A DNA stretch of 37,139 nt, from assembly GCF_001074805.1 (NCBI RefSeq), contig NZ_JUPI01000118.1:1-37139 (forward strand). The letters run 5' to 3'. This DNA is from Streptococcus parasanguinis (lineage in GTDB: Bacteria; Bacillota; Bacilli; Lactobacillales; Streptococcaceae). A program made the translations under genes and the position numbers. Of this stretch, positions 1 to 8,550 are shown one piece after another (the stretch's first letter is position 1; each line of letters starts with the position of its first letter). The notes under the pieces are model-generated. The model was given only the letters and a program-made list of their open reading frames with translations, searched no databases and was not told where the DNA came from.

Positions 1-30
1 CAGCGAACTTCGAAGAAGTTCCATGACTTA

Positions 31-54
31 GTTTTGAGCCTAAGGTCTCAAAAC
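31..54 (+). terminator. Hairpin without T-tract
   Basis: GTTTTGAG (31-38) pairs with CTCAAAAC (47-54). It is followed by CCCGA rather than a T run, so it may be half of a double terminator with the next hairpin. Confidence 0.4.
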
Positions 55-60
55 TCCCGA

Positions 61-91
61 GTGCCTGAAACAATTGTTTTCAGGCACTTTT
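61..91 (+). terminator. Rho-independent terminator
   Basis: A perfect 10-bp stem, GTGCCTGAAA (61-70) with TTTCAGGCAC (78-87), is followed by TTTTCT. It would end a rightward transcript entering from the left edge. Confidence 0.7.
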
Positions 92-226
92 CTCACGGCG
101 GAAAGTTCCTAAGTATTTTTTAATGAGCCTTAAAAAGTATCTAATTTTAATTTTTTAGGCATCCATTAGTTTGTTTGATGTAAAAAATCAGTTTGTCTAC
201 ATTATCTGTGAATGACAGATATTGAT

Positions 227-1318
227 TTAGTCTAAACCTTGAACATAGGCATCTACTGCTACGATGGCTTGGGCAATATCAGAAGCCTTCACTTCAAATG
301 GCATTTGATGGATGGTTTCTCCTTCGATGGTGGCTTGTTGACCAACTTTGAGAAGATCTTCATAACTTGCAGTTTCAAGATGCATTTCTTTCAGAGTCGT
401 TGGCATACCGATTTGTTGATAGAAACGAATGTATTTGTTCAATTCTTCCTTCGGACGGTTTTCCAAGAACAATTGAACCAAGGTTCCATAGGCTACTTTT
501 TCACCATGAGTCAAATGGTGGATGTCCCCAGTAAGGGCAGTAAAGCCATTATGGATGGCATGGGCAGCTGCTAATCCCCCACTTTCAAATCCAATCCCAC
601 TGAGAAGGGTATTAGCTTCAATAATGTTTTCAAGAGCAGGGGTTACGACTTTGGCTTCACAAGCAGCCATGGCTTGAAGACCGTCTGCAAATAAGGTTTC
701 TTCACAACGTTGTGCAATGGCGACACCCGCTAAGGTTTGTCGTTGACCCAACATGGTTTTTCCATTGGCTTGCATTACCGCACGCGCTTCGACCCAAGTC
801 GCTAATCCATCTGCGATTCCAGAAGCGAGCAAACGTTTTGGTGCTTGAGAGATGACTTTGCTATCCACCAAGACCAATTCTGGGTTTTTAGAATAGAAAA
901 TATAGCGAGCAAAGGCACCTTCATCCGTGTAGATAACTGACAAAGCGGAAACGGGAGCATCTGTAGAGGCAATGGTAGGAGCAATCACAACTGGTGATTT
1001 TAAAAGATCGGCAATAGCTTTCGCACTATCGATGGTCTTTCCTCCACCAAGTCCAATGACCAAATCACAGCCATTTTCTTCTGCCAAACTAACCACACGA
1101 TTGATTTCGTTATCAGAAGCTTCTCCATTAAAGAAGACTGGCAAGACTGTAAATCCATACCGAAGGAGATATTTTTCAAATCGTTCTCCTACGATTTCAT
1201 AGACTACTGAGTCGCATAGTAATACAGGATGACTCCCCAGTTCTAAAATAGGTTTTGCATTTTCAAATAAGGCATTTTCCCCTTGAATGTAACGTGACGG
1301 ACTTGCAAAATTTCTCAT
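227..1318 (-). CDS. gldA: Glycerol dehydrogenase (NAD+), hydroxyacetone reductase role likely
   Basis: This is a cytosolic zinc-dependent polyol dehydrogenase of the iron-containing ADH superfamily, 363 aa and full length for GldA. Visible signatures are the NAD-binding GLGGGKTIDSAK (about 89-100), the family block PTIASTDAP (114-122), and zinc ligands D170, H253 and H271, which have the same spacing as in the Geobacillus enzyme. The ATG at 1318 was chosen because AGGAGG lies just upstream; the open frame extends 16 codons further without a better site. It is the last gene of the PTS-GRE-fsa-gldA operon. There it probably reduces hydroxyacetone or dihydroxyacetone with NADH rather than oxidising glycerol. 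The family call is firm; the in vivo substrate is inferred from the neighbours. Confidence 0.95.
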   Translation of the reverse strand: MRNFASPSRYIQGENALFENAKPILELGSHPVLLCDSVVYEIVGERFEKYLLRYGFTVLPVFFNGEASDNEINRVVSLAEENGCDLVIGLGGGKTIDSAKAIADLLKSPVVIAPTIASTDAPVSALSVIYTDEGAFARYIFYSKNPELVLVDSKVISQAPKRLLASGIADGLATWVEARAVMQANGKTMLGQRQTLAGVAIAQRCEETLFADGLQAMAACEAKVVTPALENIIEANTLLSGIGFESGGLAAAHAIHNGFTALTGDIHHLTHGEKVAYGTLVQLFLENRPKEELNKYIRFYQQIGMPTTLKEMHLETASYEDLLKVGQQATIEGETIHQMPFEVKASDIAQAIVAVDAYVQGLD

Positions 1319-1332
1319 ATACTCCTCCTTTA

Positions 1333-2001
1333 TCAAATTATATTCTGATGATGAATAGCTGACCAATCATTTGCAAAATCATTCACCGCTTTTTCAATTG
1401 ACGGCATTCCAAAAGCCGCTTCAAAGACATCAGCCCCAGCAGTGATGGCTTGTGCCCCTTCTTTGAATGCTCGATTGACTTGACCGACATTCTTAAAGGA
1501 TGCTGCTAGAATTTTGCTTGATGATTGATTTTTTTCGATTGAATCTGCCAATTGTGCTATTACCTGTGCTGAATCAATATTCAAGTTCTCCATTCGATTA
1601 TAATAGGGAGCAAGGTAATCTGCGCCTGCTTCAATAGCCAAAAGACCTTGAAATACAGTATAAATTGCGGTTGCAGTAATTTTATAACCTTCTGATTTTA
1701 ATGTTTTGATAGCTGCCAACCCCTCAGGAGTAACCGGAACTTTAATAAAAACATTTCCGCCACATTCTTGTCGAATTTTCGCAGCATCTTTTAAAATACC
1801 GTCATAATCTTTCGCAACAACTTGCACATGGATAGAAGGAGCTTCACCAATGATCTCCCGAACCTCATGAATCCGTTTAAAGAAATCGATTTCTCCTTCT
1901 TTTTTGGCAATTGTTGGGTTAGAGGTTACCCCAGCAAGAGGTAACACTCGAGCCCATTTTTTTATTTCATTTATATTTAAAGTATCAAGCATAAATTCCA
2001 T
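1333..2001 (-). CDS. fsa: Fructose-6-phosphate aldolase / transaldolase-like protein (Fsa/MipB)
   Basis: A 222-aa class I aldolase of the small transaldolase subfamily. [13 protein letters not shown] (about 24-36) and the Schiff-base lysine in [10 protein letters not shown] (K87) are the expected signatures, and the length fits FSA rather than the longer pentose-phosphate transaldolases. Two in-frame ATGs lie at 2007 and 2001. AGAGG overlaps the first but is 7 nt from the second, so 2001 is chosen. It sits 14 nt before gldA and 15 nt after the glycyl radical enzyme. FSA enzymes cleave fructose-6-phosphate or its 1-deoxy analogue to glyceraldehyde-3-phosphate plus dihydroxyacetone or hydroxyacetone; given GldA next door, the latter fits this operon well. 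Confidence 0.92.
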   Translation of the reverse strand: MEFMLDTLNINEIKKWARVLPLAGVTSNPTIAKKEGEIDFFKRIHEVREIIGEAPSIHVQVVAKDYDGILKDAAKIRQECGGNVFIKVPVTPEGLAAIKTLKSEGYKITATAIYTVFQGLLAIEAGADYLAPYYNRMENLNIDSAQVIAQLADSIEKNQSSSKILAASFKNVGQVNRAFKEGAQAITAGADVFEAAFGMPSIEKAVNDFANDWSAIHHQNII

Positions 2002-2016
2002 ATACATACCTCTTTA

Positions 2017-4455
2017 CTATAGAGTATGCTCTGTCCGTCCAATAATATCATCTTGTGTAGCTCTTGATAGTACATTGAAGAAAGCTGAGTAGCCTGCAAC
2101 ACGTACAATTAAGTCACGGTGTTTTTCCGGATGTTTTTGAGCATCTAATAACGTTTCTCTAGAAACCACATTATATTGAATATGGTATCCATGTAGACGA
2201 TTAAAGAACGTACGGAGTAAAGCAATAAGTTTTAATTTATCTTCTTCTTTGGCTAAAGTTTGTGGGTTTACTTTTTGGTTCAGTAAAACACCACCAACTA
2301 TTTCATCTGTTGGCAATTTAGAAACTGATTTTAGAACAGATGTTGGGCCATGTTGGTCCATATTGTGGGATGGAGAGCATCCTTCTGCTAGTGGAGTTCC
2401 AGCATTACGACCGTCCGGAGTAGCTAATGTTCCACGACCTTGTCCTACATTGGCTGAAATAGAAGATGTACCTGAGTAACGGATACCACCGATTGGCCCA
2501 CGTCCATAGCGAGTATTTGGATATTTAGCAATTTCATCCACATAAATATCGTATGCTTCTCGAACTAAGCTGTCTGCATAGTCATCATCGTTTCCATACT
2601 TCGGTGCATCATGGATAAGCATCTCTTGGATTTCTTTTCCACGTTCGCCCTCGTAATCGGTTTTCAGAGCATGCCATAGCTCTTGTGGTGTTAAGCGCCC
2701 TTCTTCAAATACCAGTTTCTTGATCGCTGCAAGCGAATCGGATAAGTTTGCAATACCCACTTGTAAACCAGAAATATAATCGTAGACAGCCCCACCTTCT
2801 TTTAGGTGTTTTCCACGTCCAATACAGTCATCTGTCAAAGCTGAACAGAGGATATCTGGCACTTCTCTTTCAAGAGATAGGTCGATAGAGTTTTCTACGA
2901 TCACACTCATGCGGGTTAAGTGGCGTAAGGTCTTGTCCCATGCTGTTTGCAATTCATCGAAGCTCTTCATGTCTTTAAAGTGACCAAAGCTTGGTGCAAA
3001 GCGCTTGCCAGAAGCAGGATCGATTCCGTCATTCATCGTAATGAGCAAAACTTTAGGGAAGTTCATATAACTCATACCTGTACAGCGATATCCCCACTTA
3101 CCTGGAACAGCTGTTTCTACACAACCAATTGCACTGTAATCATAAGCATCTTCTTCAAGCACGCCTTTTGAAATAAAGGATGGAATAATGATCTCATCAT
3201 TATTGAAAGCAGGCATACCGAATCCGAGCTTCATAACTTCAATACATTCGTTCATGAAGCGGGCATCCAAACCAGCATGGTAACGAACAGTTAAGTTTGG
3301 TTGAGGAAGGTGAGTTTGAGCAACAGACTTCAACACTAAATAAGACAATGGGTTAACAGCGTCTTTCTTATCACGCGTTTGACCACCAATCGTAACATTT
3401 TGATAAAGCGGACTACCTGCAGATGAGAAGGTATGTGCTTGACTACGTACTTTGTTAATTGTAATAGTCTTAATCCAAAGGTTGGTCAAGCGTTCAACAA
3501 TACTCTCTTCAGTTTCCCGTCCACTTTCCAAATCAGCTTTAACGTATGGATACATATATTGGTCAAAACGGCCATATGAAAGTGAGTGTCCATTTGATTC
3601 AATCTGAAGAATACATTGGATAAACCAAACAGACTGAACAGCCTCTGCAAATGTACTTGCAGGCTCGTATGGAACTTTTGAGCAAATCTCTGCAATTTCA
3701 AGCAATTCCTTCTTACGTTCAGGAGTTGCTGTCTCAGCAAGTTGTTTAGCAAGTTCAACAAATCGTTGAGCATAGGTCTTAACAGCATCAACTACGATAA
3801 AGATAGAATCGTAAAAATGGTACTTATCAATGCTAGCTGGATCCGTTAGATCTAGGGCTGCTTTAGCTTGGCGGGCTCTTTCTTCAAAACCTTTCAAGCC
3901 ATATTGCAATAATTTTTGATAATTGACTGCTAAGTGGGCATCTCCTGAATTCATCTTCCCTTCCATACCGAAGAATCCTGTTTCCATATAGACAGATACT
4001 TCTTCAGGTAGAAGAGCTCCAGCTCTTGCACGTAAGTTATTATTTTCCCAGAACGGTGCGATACTACGGAGCTGCTCTTTCGTTTCTTCCGTAATATAGA
4101 AGACGTCACCATCCCGCTTTTCAAAAAGATCCAATTCCTTCAGAACGAACTCTAAAGTATATTCTGGGAAGATCGGAGCATCTTTATTAGAGGATGCTTG
4201 GTTTCCAGCAATCATGGATTCATCCTCAATATAGATTGTCATATTTTCAAGAATCTCTTTCAACATATAGGCACGTTTAAGAACATTTGGTTGTTCCTTA
4301 TAACGATCATATGCCTTAGTTGCAAGAACGGCACGTTCAGCGTCGATATAAGGCTTCTTGTTTAAGACATCTTCACGATACTTATTCATGCGTTCAGTGA
4401 GGCTTCCAAAATATTCTGTTTTAATGCTTGTACTTGCTACTTCTACTTGTTTCAT
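2017..4455 (-). CDS. Glycyl radical enzyme, PflD/YbiW type (annotated often as formate acetyltransferase)
   Basis: This 812-aa glycyl radical enzyme has the C-terminal radical loop RVAGYSAFF (Gly788) and the active-site loop SAIGCVETAVPG (Cys445, Glu447). True pyruvate formate-lyase has adjacent Cys-Cys in that loop. Here there is a single Cys followed by VE, as in the C-O lyase/dehydratase branch (glycerol dehydratase, choline lyase, YbiW, PflD), so a PFL label is probably wrong. The length is close to E. coli YbiW (about 810). Its operon partners (Lac-family PTS, Fsa, GldA) match the anhydroglycolysis pathway, where YbiW and PflD open 1,5-anhydroglucitol-6-P or 1,5-anhydromannitol-6-P to 1-deoxyfructose-6-P. 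The activase is at 8582. The gene has its own promoter in the 141-bp gap upstream. The exact substrate is inference. Confidence 0.9.
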   Translation of the reverse strand: MKQVEVASTSIKTEYFGSLTERMNKYREDVLNKKPYIDAERAVLATKAYDRYKEQPNVLKRAYMLKEILENMTIYIEDESMIAGNQASSNKDAPIFPEYTLEFVLKELDLFEKRDGDVFYITEETKEQLRSIAPFWENNNLRARAGALLPEEVSVYMETGFFGMEGKMNSGDAHLAVNYQKLLQYGLKGFEERARQAKAALDLTDPASIDKYHFYDSIFIVVDAVKTYAQRFVELAKQLAETATPERKKELLEIAEICSKVPYEPASTFAEAVQSVWFIQCILQIESNGHSLSYGRFDQYMYPYVKADLESGRETEESIVERLTNLWIKTITINKVRSQAHTFSSAGSPLYQNVTIGGQTRDKKDAVNPLSYLVLKSVAQTHLPQPNLTVRYHAGLDARFMNECIEVMKLGFGMPAFNNDEIIIPSFISKGVLEEDAYDYSAIGCVETAVPGKWGYRCTGMSYMNFPKVLLITMNDGIDPASGKRFAPSFGHFKDMKSFDELQTAWDKTLRHLTRMSVIVENSIDLSLEREVPDILCSALTDDCIGRGKHLKEGGAVYDYISGLQVGIANLSDSLAAIKKLVFEEGRLTPQELWHALKTDYEGERGKEIQEMLIHDAPKYGNDDDYADSLVREAYDIYVDEIAKYPNTRYGRGPIGGIRYSGTSSISANVGQGRGTLATPDGRNAGTPLAEGCSPSHNMDQHGPTSVLKSVSKLPTDEIVGGVLLNQKVNPQTLAKEEDKLKLIALLRTFFNRLHGYHIQYNVVSRETLLDAQKHPEKHRDLIVRVAGYSAFFNVLSRATQDDIIGRTEHTL

Positions 4456-4502
4456 TTTTTCAAAACCTTTCTTTTGAAATTATTTTGTTTTCTTTCGTAA
4501 CT

Positions 4503-4531
4503 ATAGTAGCATTAAATTTTACGAATTTCAA
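4503..4531 (-). promoter_or_regulatory. Promoter of the glycyl radical enzyme gene
   Basis: On the minus strand, TTGAAA (4526-4531), 17 nt, then TACTAT (4503-4508) preceded by an extended -10 TGC. It allows the GRE-fsa-gldA part to be transcribed independently of the PTS genes. Confidence 0.6.
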
Positions 4532-4568
4532 TGAATTATGGATAATACCTATAAATTCTATTCTAGTC

Positions 4569-4580
4569 GCACATCTGTGC
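4569..4580. promoter_or_regulatory. Palindromic operator candidate (copy 1)
   Basis: GCACATCTGTGC, a 12-bp inverted repeat (GCACA/TGTGC). Its near edge is 38 bp upstream of the -35 of the GRE promoter. The same palindrome occurs at the same distance before the PTS promoter (6671-6682). The position well upstream of -35 suggests activator binding, with the SorC or DeoR protein encoded nearby as the candidate. Confidence 0.55.
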
Positions 4581-4596
4581 ACTCCTAATAAACGCA

Positions 4597-5898
4597 CTAT
4601 TTTTCAGCTTGTAATTCGTTGTTATAGGCAAGATTATCTTGGAATTTGAAGAATGGGAAATATACGACAGTCGAGGTTGCGAGAACCAGCACTTGAACGA
4701 AAGCACCTTGCCAACCTCCAACCATAAATCCAGAAATAATGGCTGGTGTACTCCAAGGAAGGGTCACACCTGAGAATGGATGCATGAACCCAATAGCAAT
4801 TGAAGTATAAACAATTATCGCTGCTAAAATTGGAACGATAATAAATGGAAGGAACATCACTGGGTTCATTACAATTGGGAAGCCAAATACGACGGGTTCA
4901 TTAACATTGAAGATTGCAGGAAAAGCTGCAACTTTCCCAAGTGCCTTATATTGTTTTGACTTAGCAGCAAATAACATAGCAACAACCAAACCAAAGGTTA
5001 TACCTGATCCAGACAAAATAAGGAAACTATCTAGGAATTGTTGAGTTACAATGTGAGCACCATTTTCAACGGATAGCTTCCCAGCTGCCAACATTGATTT
5101 ATTGGCATCCAGGTTAGAAAGTAGTAAGGCTGTTACTACACCATTGACAACTGATTGTCCGTGCACACCAAACCACCACAAGAACGAAATAAAGAAGGCA
5201 ATTCCAATCGCTCCGTAAAGTGATCCTGTTAGACCTTGTAGAGGAACCTGAATGACATCATAGATCATTTCAATGAAAGTACCGCCACTTGTCACTACTT
5301 TTGATACGATATAGACAATCATTGATAGTAAGAAAATCACGAAAGCAGGAATCATCGCTTCAAATTGTTTGGCAATGGCTTGAGGTACTTGTTCTGGCAT
5401 TTTAATAACAATGTGTCTTTGGATAAACACAGTATAAATCGCACCAACTACCAGACCTATAATAATAGCCCCGATAATCCCTTGACCACCAAACCATACT
5501 TTTGCAATGGCATCACCAATTGGTTCTCCCTTAGCTGGTACATAAGAAGATTTTAACAAGATAAAGTATGAAGATAGGGACAAAACTCCTGCTGGCAAGG
5601 GTTCTACTCCACTGTTTTTAGCATATGAATAAGCAATGGAGAAGCACGAAATTAAGCCCATGATGGCGAATGTTCCTGAATAAACCTGCATAAATGGCTC
5701 TGTCCACGTATCGCCAAATACACTAGCAATAGCCTGATTAAGGCCTTCAAATGGTAATTGCCCAATAATCAGGAACAAACTACCAACTACCGTTAATGGA
5801 AGGATCGCTAACATCCCATCTTTAAGAGCAATAATTCCTTTCAAGTTTACAAACCGCATGATTGGAGCGATAATTTTCTGAGAATTAAAATTAGACAT
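4597..5898 (-). CDS. PTS sugar transporter subunit EIIC, lactose/cellobiose family
   Basis: A 433-aa integral membrane permease of the Lac (cellobiose/diacetylchitobiose) PTS family, with about ten hydrophobic segments. FNVNEPVVFGFPIVMNP is the conserved substrate-site loop of this family, and the GVHGQSVVNGV region is typical too. It starts at ATG 5898 after GGAGG. Separate EIIB and EIIA genes lie just upstream (11-nt gap to EIIB). It imports and phosphorylates the operon substrate. By context this would be a 1,5-anhydrohexitol or another sugar feeding the glycyl radical enzyme, and sequence alone does not set the sugar. Confidence 0.92.
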   Translation of the reverse strand: MSNFNSQKIIAPIMRFVNLKGIIALKDGMLAILPLTVVGSLFLIIGQLPFEGLNQAIASVFGDTWTEPFMQVYSGTFAIMGLISCFSIAYSYAKNSGVEPLPAGVLSLSSYFILLKSSYVPAKGEPIGDAIAKVWFGGQGIIGAIIIGLVVGAIYTVFIQRHIVIKMPEQVPQAIAKQFEAMIPAFVIFLLSMIVYIVSKVVTSGGTFIEMIYDVIQVPLQGLTGSLYGAIGIAFFISFLWWFGVHGQSVVNGVVTALLLSNLDANKSMLAAGKLSVENGAHIVTQQFLDSFLILSGSGITFGLVVAMLFAAKSKQYKALGKVAAFPAIFNVNEPVVFGFPIVMNPVMFLPFIIVPILAAIIVYTSIAIGFMHPFSGVTLPWSTPAIISGFMVGGWQGAFVQVLVLATSTVVYFPFFKFQDNLAYNNELQAEK

Positions 5899-5909
5899 GG
5901 GAAGCCTCC

Positions 5910-6218
5910 TTATTTTTCTCCTAGCAATTCTAGAGCTAGATTTAGTACTTTCTTACCATCCAACATCCCATAATCTGCCATAGGGATGACAGCAATAGGA
6001 ATATGGTTTGCCTCACAAATCGCTTTTGATTTATCCAAAGTATAAGCTACTTGAGGGCCCAACAAAGCGACATCGATTTCAGGAGCAAAATCTGCTAATT
6101 TCGCTTGAGAATAGGCATCGATTTCAGCATCAATCCCTAATTCCTTAGCCGCCACCTTCATATTATTTACCAACATTCCTGTTGAAAATCCTGCTGCACA
6201 AAACAATCCAATTTTCAT
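5910..6218 (-). CDS. PTS EIIB, lactose/cellobiose family
   Basis: A 102-aa cytosolic phosphocarrier. The phosphorylated cysteine is Cys7 in IGLFCAAGFSTGM, followed by the family's MVNNMK-type helix. The frame is open 16 codons further up, but the ATG at 6218 has AAGGAGG a few bases ahead and gives the usual EIIB start. It accepts phosphate from the EIIA encoded 13 nt upstream and passes it to sugar bound by the EIIC encoded next. Confidence 0.93.
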   Translation of the reverse strand: MKIGLFCAAGFSTGMLVNNMKVAAKELGIDAEIDAYSQAKLADFAPEIDVALLGPQVAYTLDKSKAICEANHIPIAVIPMADYGMLDGKKVLNLALELLGEK

Positions 6219-6231
6219 CTTCTTTTCCTCC

Positions 6232-6555
6232 TTATTGTTTCGCTGAAAGTTCTTTACGTAAGTCAATCATTTCTTTGATCAAGTTAATCTCTGTGATTGA
6301 AGTCATTAAGTGATCTTGTGAGTGCACAAACAAAGCTGTAATCTCTGTCTTTGTCCCACCTGCTTCCTGGGCTAAAAATTGTGTTTGCAAGTTATGCGCT
6401 TCTAGCAATGCTGCATCTGCTTTCGCAATTTCGTCTTCAGAAGATGTAAAATCGCCCTCCTTAGCATATGATAAAGCTTGGTAAATATGCTGTTTAGCAT
6501 CACCCGCATTTAAAATCAATCCCATAATAATTTGGTCTGCAACAATTATTTCCAT
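6232..6555 (-). CDS. PTS EIIA, lactose/cellobiose family
   Basis: A 107-aa helical phosphocarrier of the LacF/CelC family. The phospho-histidine is His78 in FVHSQDHLMTS when counted from the ATG at 6555, and the number matches the classical His78 of lactose EIIA. A GTG two codons upstream (6561) also lies near AGGAG and cannot be excluded. It is the first gene of the operon, behind a good promoter with a catabolite-response element at the transcription start. Confidence 0.93.
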   Translation of the reverse strand: MEIIVADQIIMGLILNAGDAKQHIYQALSYAKEGDFTSSEDEIAKADAALLEAHNLQTQFLAQEAGGTKTEITALFVHSQDHLMTSITEINLIKEMIDLRKELSAKQ

Positions 6556-6581
6556 GTGCACTACACTCCTTTATCAATCTA

Positions 6582-6597
6582 CTGAAAGCGCTTTTTC
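6582..6597 (-). promoter_or_regulatory. Catabolite-responsive element (cre)
   Basis: The minus strand reads AAAAAGCGCTTTCAG, close to the CcpA consensus with its central CG and AAGCGCTTTCA core. It overlaps or directly follows the predicted transcription start (about 6597), a position where CcpA blocks initiation. Glucose repression of the operon is therefore likely. Confidence 0.65.
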
Positions 6598-6604
6598 TAT
6601 TGTC

Positions 6605-6633
6605 AATATACCATTTATATTTTTGCCGGTCAA
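6605..6633 (-). promoter_or_regulatory. Promoter of the PTS-GRE-fsa-gldA operon
   Basis: On the minus strand, TTGACC (6628-6633), 17-nt spacer, TATATT (6605-6610), with a TGG extended -10. A cre lies just downstream and the GCACA/TGTGC palindrome 38 bp upstream of -35. Confidence 0.7.
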
Positions 6634-6670
6634 TAAAAATCACAACATTTGATTATTGTTTTTGTTTTTT

Positions 6671-6682
6671 GCACATTTGTGC
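6671..6682. promoter_or_regulatory. Palindromic operator candidate (copy 2)
   Basis: GCACATTTGTGC, the same inverted repeat as 4569-4580 with one change in the central bases, again 38 bp upstream of a -35 hexamer. Confidence 0.55.
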
Positions 6683-6692
6683 TATTCAACTC

Positions 6693-6730
6693 AAAAAAAT
6701 AAGGACTGCATTCCTGCTGTCCTATTTTTT
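6693..6730 (-). terminator. Terminator of the deoR-sorC operon
   Basis: A long near-perfect inverted repeat, AAAAAATA(A)GGACTGCA/TGCTGTCC TATTTTTT, overlaps the sorC stop codon. It has A and T tracts on both sides, so it could work in both directions. Confidence 0.75.
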
Positions 6731-7693
6731 AGTAAATTGCTGATCACCATCTAATTCTAAGACTTTTAAGATCGTTGCTTCATCTGTGACTAAATGATTG
6801 ATATAGTTGGCTTTCAAAACCGATAAAAGTGCTTTTGCTTTCTGATCACCGTAGGCCAAAGAGATGGTGTTTGGTACCTCTCTCAATTCCTCCAATGTGA
6901 TAGATATTGTTCTTTCCTGTAATTCAGGATAAACGGGGATACCTTCTTGATCAAAGAAACGACAGCATACTTCTCCTACAGCATGTTCTGACTCCAATTT
7001 CTTAAAATCATTTGATGTCAGCATATCAAACCACTGAGGATTCTTGCTATCTGCATAGCCACCAATCCCTACAGCCGCAACATCCAAACAACGCCAACTA
7101 GCTTTCAAATCCTCAAAATACTTAGAAGATAAGATGCCTTCCGTCACCTCAGAATTTTCTTGAATGACACTCGCGTTTATAAAATGACATTCCCCATGAA
7201 ATTTACTCGCCATACTGTAGATCAGCGTATTGACATGGTAGCGAGCATGAATATGACTGGGACCTCCAGCTAGGGGATAAAACTGTACACCATCCAAGCG
7301 CTTCGTTCCAACTTGTTCTACCATTAATCTGAGAGACTTGCCCCATGAAAATCCGACTGTCATTCCATCTTCAATCAAATTACGAAGCATGACCGCACTT
7401 GCTTGCGCCAGTCGCTTTTCAAGGCTTTCTCGAGGTTCATCAACTAGATTCGGTATAATCTCGATAGCTTTTAAGCCATATTTTTGTTTGATATAATTTT
7501 CTAAATGGAAGAGGCGAGTATCAAAGTTTTCGATTTCAATTTTTACTACGCCCTCTTTCTTGGCCTCTGCTAGCATTCTGCTGACAGTTGTACGGTAGAT
7601 TCCAGTTTCTGCTGCGATTTGCGATTGACTTTTGTCTTCAACATAGTATAGATAGGCTAATTTAGCAAGTAACTTTTTCCGTTCATCTTTCAA
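6722..7693 (-). CDS. SorC-family sugar-binding transcriptional regulator
   Basis: A 323-aa protein with an N-terminal helix-turn-helix (about 20-45; SQSQIAAETGIYRTTVSRML) and a C-terminal sugar-phosphate-binding domain of the SorC/DeoR-B. subtilis type (SWGKSLRLMVEQV and AYGDQKAKALL segments). The start is a TTG at 7693, 7 nt after AAGGAG, with no ATG nearby, which is notable. It lies 14 nt downstream of the DeoR-family gene and is co-transcribed with it, facing the PTS operon. It probably senses a phosphorylated intermediate and acts on the paired palindromes. Whether it activates or represses is not shown by sequence. Confidence 0.88.
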   Translation of the reverse strand: MKDERKKLLAKLAYLYYVEDKSQSQIAAETGIYRTTVSRMLAEAKKEGVVKIEIENFDTRLFHLENYIKQKYGLKAIEIIPNLVDEPRESLEKRLAQASAVMLRNLIEDGMTVGFSWGKSLRLMVEQVGTKRLDGVQFYPLAGGPSHIHARYHVNTLIYSMASKFHGECHFINASVIQENSEVTEGILSSKYFEDLKASWRCLDVAAVGIGGYADSKNPQWFDMLTSNDFKKLESEHAVGEVCCRFFDQEGIPVYPELQERTISITLEELREVPNTISLAYGDQKAKALLSVLKANYINHLVTDEATILKVLELDGDQQFTKK

Positions 7694-7707
7694 TTGGCTT
7701 CTCCTTC

Positions 7708-8451
7708 TTATACTAAAGTTAAAATTGTTTGTGAATCCTCAAGTTTTTCTTTCGCTTCTTGAGATATATTCTTATCTGTTATGACTCTCGAAACTTGTGA
7801 AAGTGCAAATCGTCTGACAGTTCCACATTTCCCAAATTTACTTGAATCTGTTAAGACAATCACTTCTTTAGAAACATCGGACATAGCTTGAACAACTTCA
7901 CTTCTCATCATATCTTTCCCAGTAAAGCCAAGTTCGTCATCATATCCGTCTACCCCTACAAAAGCAAAGGGAACTCTAAAAGAGCGGATTAATTCTTTCA
8001 AAAGCGGACCTACAGTCACTCTCGATTCTTTTTGAAATTCACCACCAAGTAGGATGATTTTACAAGAATCATATTCCTGAATATAATCTGCAATAAAGTA
8101 AGAATTTGTCACAATCTTGACATTCTTTTTTGTTTGGCAAATTTCTTCCGCTAGCAAGGCACATGTAGAGCCCGATTCAATCAAAACCGTGTCGTTATCC
8201 TTAATTAATTTAGCAGCTTCCCTGGCTATTCTTTTCTTGGTATCATATTGAAAGGACAGTCGAACATTGATATCATCTCCACTATTTAAAACAGCATAGC
8301 CGTGTTCTCTATGCAATAATCCTTTGGATTCTAGCTTGTCCAAATCCTTTCGAATGGTCACTTTAGAGACTTGTAATTTCTCAGACAAACTATTAACATC
8401 AATCTTTTCAAATTCCGATACTAATTTCAATATTTCATCTAAACGTTGCAT
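7708..8451 (-). CDS. DeoR-family transcriptional regulator
   Basis: A 247-aa protein with a DeoR-type winged helix (about 6-55; LSEKLQVSKVTIRKDLDKLE) and the DeoRC sugar-phosphate-sensing domain (IESGSTCALLAEEI, VTNSYFIADYI, LLGGEF, VGVDGYD). ATG 8451 follows AGAGG. It shares an operon with sorC and is divergent from the activase gene. The 130-bp intergenic region carries promoters for both directions. DeoR proteins usually repress catabolic genes until a sugar phosphate binds, so autoregulation together with control of the activase is plausible. Confidence 0.9.
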   Translation of the reverse strand: MQRLDEILKLVSEFEKIDVNSLSEKLQVSKVTIRKDLDKLESKGLLHREHGYAVLNSGDDINVRLSFQYDTKKRIAREAAKLIKDNDTVLIESGSTCALLAEEICQTKKNVKIVTNSYFIADYIQEYDSCKIILLGGEFQKESRVTVGPLLKELIRSFRVPFAFVGVDGYDDELGFTGKDMMRSEVVQAMSDVSKEVIVLTDSSKFGKCGTVRRFALSQVSRVITDKNISQEAKEKLEDSQTILTLV

Positions 8452-8469
8452 TGTTTTTACCTCTTCTCT

Positions 8470-8497
8470 ATTTTAGCAAATTTTCGAGTGAATTCAA
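8470..8497 (-). promoter_or_regulatory. Promoter of deoR-sorC
   Basis: On the minus strand, TTGAAT (8492-8497), 16 nt, TAAAAT (8470-8475). The spacer and flanks contain TTTCG-type words (TTTTCGAG, CTTTCGTTCG) that could be DeoR contacts. Confidence 0.5.
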
Positions 8498-8521
8498 AAC
8501 AAAATAAACTTTCGTTCGTAA

Positions 8522-8550
8522 TTGAATTAGTTTCTTAAATAATGTATAAT
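8522..8550 (+). promoter_or_regulatory. Promoter of the GRE activase
   Basis: TTGAAT (8522-8527), 17 nt, TATAAT (8545-8550), followed by AGGAG and the ATG at 8582. Confidence 0.65.

Larger units (their letters stand above)
1..226. other. Intergenic region downstream of gldA
   Basis: No convincing gene. The left part has two rightward hairpins, at 31-54 and 61-91. The extreme left end could be the last codons of a rightward gene that starts outside the window (two frames close with a stop before base 31), but it is too short to name. The AT-rich stretch 92-226 holds only a weak hairpin (203-209 with 215-221), which may serve as the gldA operon end. Confidence 0.5.

Noticed and set aside
2017-4455. 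Plain pyruvate formate-lyase call
   Set aside because: The active-site loop has one Cys followed by VE instead of the adjacent Cys pair of PFL, and the operon partners fit another pathway.
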